DNA from: Branchiostoma floridae
Taxonomy: Eukaryota; Chordata; Leptocardii; Amphioxiformes; Branchiostomatidae
DNA length: 64,000 bases
NCBI RefSeq assembly: GCF_000003815.2
Contig: NC_049993.1
Coordinates: 20,598,637-20,662,636, forward strand
Direction: 5' to 3'
Positions within the stretch are counted from its first letter, which is position 1. Each line of letters starts with the position of its first letter. A model generated the notes under the pieces. That model had not been told where the DNA came from, searched no databases, and saw nothing but the letters and a program-made list of their open reading frames with translations. Below are positions 45,601 to 57,600 of the stretch, piece by piece. The position numbers were made by a program, and so were the translations under genes.

Positions 45601-48600
45601 CGGGATGTCGGATATCGACTTAGCGGTGGACGAGAACGGATTGTGGGCGATCTACGCCACCGAGGAGAGCGAGGGAAGAATGGTGATCGCGAAACTCGAT
45701 CCGGATTCCCTCGCCGTAGAGAAAACCTGGGAGACGAACTACAACAAGCGCGCGGCCACGAACACATTCATGGTGTGCGGGAAGCTCTACGTGGTGAGCA
45801 CGCGATACGTCCAGCCGGTGGACACAGGAGGGAAGCTGGTGTATGTTTATGACACAAGCACGGGAGACGGCGAAAACCTTGACCTCCCGTTCTACAACCA
45901 GTACGGCTACAACACCCAGGTGGACTACAACCCACGCGACAACTCTCTCCACGTCTGGGACAACGGGTACCTCCTCTCGTACCCGCTAACGTTCGAGGCT
46001 GGTAAGTCGGGTGCTGCGTGGGCCATGTCCACAGCATGGGGTCACGGTACCCTTTTCTTAACGAGCGTGCGCTAATTAACGATGCACCGTAATGTCCATG
46101 GCTGACTGGCCTGCATGGGTTTAAGGATTAAATTGTAACTGCAGAAAAGCGTTAAGCTTTGGTGGCAAACTTAAACTTTAAGCACGTCAACCAGAAATTG
46201 TAAATCTTGACTGGCTTGTGAAGCAGAATATGTTTGTAAAGCTGAATATGACGTTGTAAAGAATAACTACAGAGTGATACTTAAAAATGATAATTGCATG
46301 CCTCTCCGTGCCTTTGAATATTTTCTGCTTGGAGACAACACCTGAGTGAACATTGTTGATGAACAAAATCGTTGCAGCAAAAAAAAATGTAAGTTGTTTG
46401 ACTTTCCGTCCCCAAATACTACAGAAACACATTTTCTTACCGATTTTACTTAAGGATAAGAATGTAACATTTTTTTCATCCCAACACTAAGAAAGTTTCA
46501 TATTTGTTGGCCAGTTCCAATTGCCAGATGCCAAACTGTAAGAAAATATTTATTTTGAGTGGCATTTATCAATCAACAGCATGTGAAAACAAGCGTTGTC
46601 TCTATCAGAAACAAGTTCCTGACATCTCTACAAACCTTTTTTCCACAATTTTGTAACGAGCCTCCTTTCCTAACAAACTCCCTTCTTTTTTAGTTGGCTG
46701 GCTGAAGCCTGAGTTCTCGCTAACCTAACAGATCTGCAGTATGACTCCCCTCTCCCTTCTCTCAGCTCTTACAACAAGGGTTCATACCCTGGATAGTTTA
46801 GCCCTAACATAGCAGACTTACATTTACCATTGCATATATAGTACAGTCTACGAGTTAGTGCTACCAACAAAGTCACACACAAAAGGCTGATTTTTTATCT
46901 TGGCTACTGTCTATACATTTGTAAAAGAACAAGATGATAATGTCTTTGCTTTTTGATATCTGTTTGGCACATTTCCAGTGTTTTTAATGCTTGCCAAGTT
47001 TTGGATAAAGTACTAAGCATGCTGTAGTACCCCCCTCCCCACCCTAAAACTTGAACAATAAGCCTTGGTTTCCACACGTAGTGAGATATTTTCAGGACCA
47101 TCAGTTATGTCATGTTTATGCATGGTCACGACTTCATCTTTTGTTGCTGCATTACTAAGACTAAGAGATGTTGCCATTTGTTTTGCGACTTTTGTAACAT
47201 TTCCGTTTTTGCCATTTTTTGTTCCATTTTTCGTTGCTTCCCGCTAACTGTGACCATTTCACAGTAATGAAGTGTTGCCATGACAATCATGGGAGTTCTA
47301 GTGATTGTGTTGTTGCCACGGAAACCATAGATAATGTATATGTTTTGCCAGGGAATGTGGTTTTGTCATATTCACATGGCTGAAACAGAATATGCCGCTT
47401 TTGCTCCATTTTATGTCATTTTCATGATGTTTTGTTTATTTTCGTTTGTTTGTGCTGAATGTGATGTGATCTTGTTTGTCAAGTTGCGTTTGTATGCCTC
47501 CCTGTTTTATGATAATTATAGCATGTTGGAATGTTTAGTAGGAAATTCCTCTCTGTAGCAATTGTGTTTTTCCCTGAAAGATTATGAGGAACTATTTCTA
47601 AATTGCAGTGTTTTCCCTCCCGTTAACTTGGCATGGTGGCTCCAGTAAAATCTTATTCCTACCACCATGCTGGTAAACTCACAGCCATGGGTAGTTTTTA
47701 TGCCCCAGACTATGAGCATCTTTCTGAACCCAACAGAAAGGCAGTATGGATAACAAACTGGAGTCACCAGGCCTTGCTAAAGGGTGGGGAAACATTGATG
47801 TTATGTAAGATATCCTAGTTCATTGTAATGTAAACAGGGGGTTCGTTTTTAAGGGGCGAAAGATTGGAAACTAACTTTTCTACAATTCTACAATCTAAAT
47901 TCTCATCCCATTCAAGTTTTTGGCCCTGACTCCTTACAAAATGGACCCCCTGGTGTAGGGTTAATTTTGGGCACATGTGGACTGTGTTTTACATGTAACG
48001 TTAAGGTATTCATGAAAAATGGTGTGACCTTGACGATATCCTGTTCAGACAGTGGTATGCAGTAGTTTGATAAGCGAGATTGACCAGTGTATGTGTTTCT
48101 TGTATATTCCTAGTATCTTCATAGTATGACTTACATGTGTGTGTGGGAAAATGACCGTCACAGACAGTGTTGAAGCTGTATAGGGAAGTTGTTAAGTGTA
48201 AAGGGTTCTGCCCCTACTTCAGTAATATAACATTTACTGTATTGTACTTCTACTATTTGAGTTGATTAGTACTGTATTATTGTTGGGTTGACATTTCTAA
48301 GTAGGTTTTTAGGGTATAATTGTAAATGGATAGATCATAATAATAATTAATGATCATAGATTCGTTGGTAAAATTTAAGAGTCAGTTATATGTACATTGT
48401 ACTACTCTCCATGGGATCATTGTGAAAGTTCAAGTGACTACCCAAACAGAATATTCTCTAAGGGATCATAGCAGAAGTTCTTGTTACCACCCAAATAGAT
48501 GATTCACTAAGGGATCATTGGGAAAGTTCATGTTACCACCCAGACAGAATCTTCTCTAAGGGAACATTGGGAAAGTTCATGTTACCACCCAAACAGAATC

Positions 48601-51600
48601 CCCACGCCACGCCATGTAGTCTGTCCTCAGCTGACGTGTAGTCTCGTCATTTCATCATCAACCAACCGCCATGTCCGCCTGTGTGTGCGTCCGTCCGTCC
48701 TTCCGTCCGTCCGTGTCTGTCCCTCACAGCTCTGCTGTTACATAACAAACCTGTCTGACATTGTGACTAATCAGCTCACTTCTTAGAGTAAGGTGTTCTG
48801 TTTCATGTTTGTTTAGTAAAAAGAGTGTTCTGAAATGTAATTTCAGCATGAAAACAGAGCCTGGGGGAAGATTGTACCACTTTTTCAGGTTTTTCCCCAA
48901 AACAGCCTCTGTTTCCATTTAGTTGTTTTCCTCAATTTTATTTGGAAATGTCCAAATCCAAGGAAGGTAAACCTGAGTGAATTCTCTTCATATAGAAACT
49001 GCCCAGAACACCTTGTTCAAAGAAGCCTCTAACCAAACATCAGTGATCTGAAGAGAAATGATCTGATTCCAAAGAAAAAAAAGTGATGAATCACGAATCA
49101 CAGCAAGAAGAGGAAAAAAGTTTTTCTATTCAAACCAGTCTCAGTGCTGTTTTCCTAAATTTGCACTAATGCTTCCAAGTCCAAAAGTGGTATATTTTTT
49201 TTGAAAACCTGGAAAGCCTTGAGTCTCCTCTCAGAGAAGTGGTAAAAAACTGAGACTGTTTGAATGGACAGACTTTCATCCTGTTGTATGTAGACTGCTA
49301 ACCCTGTCAGCATGTGGCTTGCTAGTGTAGTACAGTAATATTGTGTAGTCTTGTAAAACATGATTTAACTGTGATTATAACTTTGTGAAGTAACATTGTC
49401 TGTATTACACAGATTGTAGCAGTGTTTCTTATAACACCACATAGACTGTAGGTGTAGCACAGCCAACCAATGTGTGATTACAATCAGAAATCGCTGCAGT
49501 AGCAAAACTTTTCTTCCTCTCTTCTTCTCTCTCTCTCTTACAATCACTTCTACAACCTTCCGACGTAATTTTTCTGATCTCTTGTTCTCGACTGGTACTA
49601 ACCCACCTGTGTTTAAGAAGTGGACAGGTGTAGTAAAGACGTTGCTGTTTCTGCAGTGCCCACAGAGCCGCCCCCCTCCCGACCCGTGTCTCCAGATGTT
49701 CCCACAGTGAACCCAGACAAAGAAGGGCTGATCACAACCCCGGCACCGATACTACAGCCAACAACCCAAAACAGGTGAGATGTGCTGGCTTTATTGAGTT
49801 GCATGGACTGAAGTTTTTACCTGAATACAATAAAATGTGTGTCGACGAAGGTTGGACACCCAGGTAAGAAGGCAACAGTTATTGAAGCAACTGGAAAAGA
49901 TAAAAGAAAAACAGATATCAGACAATACAATGAATGCAGAGGACAGTTATACTCAGATTCTGAATTGGTTACCCATGGCTGCCTAAACCATACTTGTTTA
50001 ACTGCCATTTGAAAGTATCTATTCCATTCTGTAATAACAAATTTATTTGGGCCAGACTGTCTCTAGCTTTTTCCATCCCACGTTGTTGATTTTTCTTTTT
50101 AAAATTGTCATTCTATGCTCATGAAAACAGATTTTCAACAGTTTTATGTCATGAAGATTTTTGGGATAGATGGGTAATGTATTTTTTTTTGCCGTCCTGG
50201 GATGAAGGGATGGGTCCTGGAGACAGCCTTGCTTTGGACACAGATTTGACAAATATAGATTGTGTTTATCAGTCAGCTTGTACCTCCTGACAGGTGTGTG
50301 TGTGTGTACAGATGTGTGGCATGTCAACAGGGACAGGTCTGTCAAACATGTGAATAATCTGTTCTTCGTCTGTCAGCATGTCTCCTCACACCTGTGTAAA
50401 CGCCACTGCTATTATGTTATCCACCCACGACTATTCTATATATGCTAAGTCAGATTTAGAGATATTTTCTGCACAGTGAGGCAGGACTGCCATGCTTACA
50501 CATGTAGTTTAGATGTTCTTACTGTTTGCCTTTAAATGATAACTAAATTTGCACATCTCAGTAAAACTACAACACAATTAAAAGCAGTATGTTGGATAAC
50601 CCTGGCTAGGGAGAGACAAACCTGGAGACAACTCTTTATCTTCATGGCTACCTTGTCCCTCCAGCGACCTGGAGGTCAAGGGACTAGGTAGGTAGGTAGG
50701 TACTGTAATTCACTTTGTCTTCACGGTACCAAACTTTCACCGTCTGAGAAAATTTAACTTGCTCTCGGAACTAAATGTTCACTGTCGAGGCAAGTGCACA
50801 TAAAAAAGTCTGTGAATTGTTATCAGTAATGATAAGTTCACGTTACAGTCGTCACCGTGAAAACCGTGAACATAACAGTTCTTTGAAAAAATCAGGAATT
50901 ACAGTATGTTGTTGACTGGTCTAGGTTAAGATTGGAGTGGTCTTGGGCAGATTTTGCCAGTAAAATCATATATTGTAGGATTGTCAGGTGTGTCACTGAT
51001 ATGGACAGGTGTGTTGGTGAAGTATCAGACAGGACTCTTAAGTCACTGTTACAGGTATGTTCTCATTTTCGTGTATTAGGTAACAAGTAGGTGAGTCACA
51101 GTTAGAGACAAGTGTGTTAGGTAACGATTCAGGTGTCAGAACACCTCCACCTGCACCCGCTGATCTTGTATTCTAGGATGTTGGTCTCCAAGGCAGAGAC
51201 CTTATGTCTGTCATGTGCGACAGAGACATCTGGAGGGACTTCATAGTGTCACCTGATAATGGATGACTGAACTGAACTGTAAGATTGTTATCTGATGCAT
51301 TTTCTCTGCTATCCTCAGACCGGAGCCGCCACAGAGGCCAGTGTCCACGCGGAGACCGCCCGCTCGACCCGCTACCACAACCGCTGCGCCGGTCGGTCCA
51401 CAGAGACCGGACACGGTCACCGCCCGGACCTCCCCGCAGCCCACCGCGCCGGTTTCCACGACGACCGAGGAAACGCCGGCGTTCCTGCAGCAGTTCTGCC
51501 CGCCGATGTTTGCCAGGAACATCAGCTGGCCGAGAACGCCGGCGGGGGAAGTCAGCAAACAGCCGTGCCCTCCTGGGACTGATGGAGGTGAGTAGAGCTA

Positions 51601-54600
51601 GGAAAAGTTCTAGTGTTATGATACAAGATACAAGCTTGTCTTATTGCATAGCACAGTGTTGCCACTGAATTAAAACCTGTGAAAACTAGAAAGGCAACAT
51701 TTTTGCCAAAATTCACAAATGTTTTCCCTCTAGCGTTGTGTCAAGCTACATACAACACTGTACCTGGTCCATTAGGCTTGCCCCAATGTAGTGTGTGCGA
51801 GGGAAAAAAAGAATCGGGGCTATGGATTGGGGTATCTGAGTTGCCTGACATGATAGCAAGTCCAGGTAGACAGCCTTTTCTGCAAAGCTTTTCTGTTGGG
51901 AGGAAAAAAGAACATACCAGCAAAAACAAAATGTTTTCTCCTCAAAAAAACATTATAAAGATTTTGCAAATGAGTCAAGATTTACAGCATTAAGCCCTGT
52001 GAAGTTGTGTTTTGGATAAATGATTCTTGTCTGTTCAACTAAGCAAGATTTCTTGTGACCTGTTGACCTTTGACCAGGCGTGGCCACGTGGCGTTGCGGG
52101 CGGAACCCCGTCCAGTGGAGCACGGCGACCCCTGACCTGACGGACTGCACCTCGCGCTGGGTCGCCGGGATCAACCGCAAGATCCGAGACGGGGAATCGG
52201 CGCTGGAGATTGCACAGGTCGCTAAGTGTTTGCATTATGTATAGAATGTTTTCGTAGTATTACGACTTTTAACTGTGCAATTGATGATTAATTTAATGCA
52301 TACTATATATATATAGAATGGTTTTAGTATCACGACTATTAACAAAGTGACCACAATCTATGATTGATTTAAAGTATACCGATATGTATAAATTTTATCG
52401 ATTTTTTTAAAAAGAATATATAAGTGTTGGTTGTTACATTATCATTAAGTTCTTACTGTGCATGTAACTAGAATTTTTTATCATCAACAGTTGTTTTGCC
52501 TACGAAGCTGCTACTTGCAATGTGTCTTCAAGAAATAAGAACCATTATTATTATAATAACAGGATCTGGTGGGGAAGATCACGGAGAGCCGTGAGATCTA
52601 CGGGGGAGACGTGAAGAAGGCTGTCAAGATCATGGACCAGCTGGTCGTCCTGGTTACCAGCCAGGTGCAGAACATGGAGCCGCAGGACAAGCAGGAGAGT
52701 CTGAACACCTTCACTCAGGTGAGTTACTGTCATAGATGTGGACAGGTGTGTTCTTATCTTCGTGTATCTGGTAACAGTAATGGGATTCAAATCCACATTT
52801 CCACTTGACAGTTTTTAAGTCATCAGTAACAACGTGGTGTCAGAAGTGGGATTCAGACCCATGCCCCCATTTGACAGTTTTTAAGTACTTTCCCCCCCTC
52901 CAGACAGTGGTGGAGGCTATGGTTTCCAAGTGCATTTATTTATTTTTCCCCCCTACAGACATTGGTGGAGGTTATGGTAAGTGTGCTTTAAGTCTTGATA
53001 AGTAAAAGATCATTCCTCCCTGCAGACCCTTGTGGAGGCTGGGAGCATGCTGCTTGACGAGGGCAGAGTGGAATCCTGGGAAGACATGTCTGCGGGAGAA
53101 CAGTCCATCTCCGCGACGACGCTGGTGAAAACCGTGGAGGAGAACGGGCTGCTGCTGGCGGAACACCTCCCGCCCAGACGCAAGGTCACCGCCACCGACA
53201 ACAACATCGGTGAGATACCTAGACATAGTGTAGTCTTTACACAAGGTCACTGCGACCGACAACAACATCGGTGAGATACCTAGACATAGTGTAGTCTTTA
53301 CACAAGGTCACAACAACATCGGTGAGATACTTAGACATAGTCTAGTCCAGCGTTCCCGCCAGGTTTTTGAAAGTATGCGTCCAAATATTTGGGAGGGGCG
53401 TAATGAGCGCCGTAGGCGCGAGACGAGCGCCGCAGGCGCTCGCATTCTAGGGGGGTCCGGGGGCATGCTCCCCCGGGAAAATTTGGATTTTCAAACCCTC
53501 TAGAACACAATTTCCTGCAATTTGAGAGGATAATCATGTACTTGAGATTGGATGTCGGTTGCCTCTTTTACTCCCATTTTCAGTTATCGACGACCACCCT
53601 CTTCATCAAAATACGTAATATTAAACGTAATTAAAAACAACTGTAAGCACAGGGAATCAGCCTTCCGTGATCTGGCCCGGGTATTATTTGTCCAGACATA
53701 TCTATATGAAAATTTTGGATTTTTGATGCTTCGAAACAGGGCTCTAGCGGCCTAGCCTGTCCGTCAGCCCGTGAAAAAAATTCTGCCAATTATTTTCCGT
53801 CATTGAAAAAAAAATGTCTAACGTTTCCTCGTGCGATCGATGTTGCGCCCTCCCGCATCAAAAATTTTTCCGAGACGATAAAATAATGGCGCCATCACAC
53901 TTTGTGTCTTTTTTCTATTTTGCCCGATGATTTTAGTCAAATTTTTTGAATCGGTGGGGTTTTACAAGGCCTTGCCGTCATTTTCCACGAGCGTGCGTTT
54001 GTTCCTGCGACCTCAGGTAACCCCGTTTTCGGCGTGAAATCTTTGGCTGGATTTCTTTTTAAATAGATCAAGAACGTTATACATTACTCGAGGAGGACGA
54101 TCTGCTGCCTCTTTGGCAGTGATCATTGCCGGTGTAACCTTGAAGCAGTAGCCAGAAAGACGGCGCTGCGATCGACGGTCCGTCTGGGGAGGGGGGCGTG
54201 CCGTGACATGTGCCACGGAGTGCACAGCCGACTCGATCGACGCTTGACAACAATATTGCGGCCCCTTTTTCTGCCGCAAATTTTGTCTTTTTGAAATAAA
54301 AGAAATTTTGTAAATAAGAAATAAAGTGTATAGTTTTGGATTCTTCACTTATTTACCGCGCACCGTTTTTTGTTAGCTTTTGTTTTTTTCCGGTGACCAA
54401 TAACAGAGTGCAACATTACATTTATCAAACGCTGATTGGTTATTAAGATGATTGGATTTGGACCTGGTGGCCAATCTAGACTGCTTGGCGCTAGCGGCCT
54501 GTTGTCAAAGATACCGACTGCCAATCAACTGCCCACAGTATGAGAACTTTTGTTGAGATGTGCAGCACTCGCGCAGAGCAGTTTGCTTGTTCAATACTAG

Positions 54601-57600
54601 TATTACCCACAAATCTTTAACAAATACGTGAAACTGAGGACAAGTAAGTATCATGTTAATATCAGAATATAAAATCTGCATAAGATTTCTTCGAGTGTTA
54701 AAGAATGCTGACTGTCAGACGTATTTCACGGACTACAAAAAATTACATTGCGCAACGGACAGCTCAGACTGGCGCGTGGCTGGGTGTGTCGCACATGGGT
54801 CCGCTAGTTGTAAAGCGTGCCGCGCTCCGCCCCATGCCCAGACTACTAGGATGACCGGAAAGTGAAGAATTTGAAGTATAAATTGTAAAGGTAGGATTCC
54901 TTCGTATAAAGACAGATTTTTAAAAAGATTCCAGATACATTTTGTACACTGGTGGTACAGGTCAGCCTTTCTTTCATATTTTTTTATGGACGCATTCAGC
55001 CGAGCCGAGTGCGTCTTTCCAGAAAAAAATGCGTCCAAAGACGTAAAGACGTATGCCTGGCGGGAACGCTGGTCTAGTCTAAACACAACGTCACTGCGAC
55101 CGACAACAACATCGGTGAGATACCTAGACATAGTGTAGTCTTACACAAGGCCACAACAACATCGGTGAGATACCGAGACATAGTCTTGTCCAAACATTGG
55201 TGAGATACCTAGACATAGTTTAGTCTAAACATCAGTGAGATACCTAGACATAGTCTAGTCTTTACACCGCCACAGACAACAACATCGGTGAGATACTGGG
55301 CTGGTCTTATTTTGGGAGTATCTTTGATAAGTTTAAGGTCCATTTCCTATTGCTAACATTACCAATCTGTAAACTTAAAGAACAAGCTAGTCAATGCCAC
55401 TGACAACAACAGCCGTAAGGAACTTACAGTTCAGAACATTGGCCATAGAAACATTTTTTAACGTTTTTAGCTTTGCAGAGAATCAAGTATTGGAACATTT
55501 TAAAACACCAGCTCGTGCCTGAATACCTTAAAACACACTAACCCCTGTTGTTCCTATGTTACAGCTATGGAGGTGTTAGTTGTTGACACTACAGGTGAGG
55601 TAGAAGACATGTCCTTCCCACTTGCACACACCTGTACACATCTGCACACACCTGCACACACCTGTACACACCTGCACACACCTGCACACTCCTGTACACA
55701 CCTGTACACACACTAACCCGTGTTGTTCCTATGTTACAGCTATGGAAGTGTTGGTTGTGGACACCACAGGTGAGGTAGAAGACATGTCCTTCCCACTTGC
55801 ACACACCTGTACACATCTGAACACACCTGTACACACATGTACACACACTAACCCGTGTTGTTCCTATGTTACAGCTATGGAGGTGTTAGTTGTTGACACC
55901 ACAGGTGAGGTAGAAGACATGTCGTTCCCACCTGAAGGAAACGCCATCTCTGATGTCATCACCTTACCTGGGCCCAGCATCAAGGCACACGGGCGCAACG
56001 GTACAAACTCTACTCCACTGTCAGAGTCAAAGATCTAAATTTGTAGTACAATGCTAAACTTTCTGTTGGTGTCATTTGAATGTGTTAGGAGTTTTTATAT
56101 GCCCAGTTTTCTCACACTAGAAATAAGTATTGTGTCAAACCTAAATTGCCTTGACCAGTCTTATTCGTCAGGTCAGGAAATACTGAAAACTGTTACCTGT
56201 GAGAAACAATACAGTAGTGACAACTACATATGCTTACGAGAAAGAATGGGGTAATTTTGCTTTTTACAATCAGTGGGAGAATAACTTTTAAATGAAAGAT
56301 TACTTTGGATACATTTTCATGATTAAGAGTTTCCCCCTGCCCCGTAGGTAACAGTGAAAGTTATGTTTGTGACGTACAACACGATGGATTGCTTCCAAGT
56401 GAAAGGTGTTAACAATTTCCTTTTCCTCCGGTCCGTAGGTACAGCGAAAGTTGTGTTCGTGACCTACAGCACGCTGGGTCGCTTCCTGTCGTCCAACAGC
56501 CCGACCCACGGAGACATCAACTTCGTGGACAGCTCAGAGAGGATGCTGGGAACGCGGGTCATCGCCGCCTCCATCAACCGGCTGGAGCAGCAACAACTCC
56601 TGCCGGAACCTGTGGTTTTTACTCTGGAGCATACACAGGTGGGTACAACTGGAAATGTAGGGATGGGGTAGTTACTGTTACAGAAGAGTCAGGTACAGGT
56701 ATGGTCCAAGTTCAGAGGATCAAGTAGAATCTAGACCTGATTGCCTGTAAAAATTTCTGCATGGACAATATTTAAAACAATGGTCCATTTTGGTACCTCT
56801 AAGAATTTTGAATGAAATCTTACACTGATTGCTGATGTCACATAAAAAAAGGGAAGGTGACGTCCCAAAGCCTTTGATAGACTATAAGAGTAGTGGGTTT
56901 TAATCCACTGTTACTTGGACGCAGCATTGTATGTATGGTGGAGCCCATCCTTTCAATGCCTTGATAGTTACACCTGGGTGCACCGGTGACCTCTCCATCT
57001 TGTGGCATAAAGAACAGGTTGACACAGAGAAACCAAAAACTTTCAGTGCTGATGATGAGGTCTGATTGATTGTTTCCTTATTCCTCACAGGAGAACGTTT
57101 CTGGTCCTCTCTGCTCCTTCTGGAAGTACGAGCCACTGTAAGTATGAACACCTTTCCTTACATGATTTGTATTTTTTATCTGGTACAAAATCAGGGCTCG
57201 AAAGACTTTTTTCTGTCTTTCTGACCTGCCCTGGTGCAGGTAACTTTTGAAGCACTAGAAAAATGTTACCTGCATTCAAGTATATCCCTAAAGTGGATAA
57301 AACAACTTTTTGACCTTACCTACACAGCCCAACTTTTACCTGCACTAATCTGCATATGCAGGTGGAATTTCGAGCCCTAAAAATCTACCATTTTAGAGAA
57401 GCTTTTATTCATGTCTGTCACTTATCTGCATTTCTCTTAGATGAAACATGAAAGTATTTTCTCTGCTACAGAGAATAGTTCTAATACTGTATTTTCCTTA
57501 TCCTTGCACAGTGTTCTGATTGGCTACTGGTCAGGTGAGGGATGCAGCGTCGTGGCGACCAACACCACACACACCTCCTGCTCCTGTAACCATCTCACCA

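Noticed and set aside
45620-45952. Antisense ORF over the olfactomedin exon
   Set aside because: Shadow of the conserved plus-strand coding exon.
55622-56038. 138-codon plus ORF
   Set aside because: Fusion of CA-rich spacer with duplicated exon edges; the real exon is 55875-56000.
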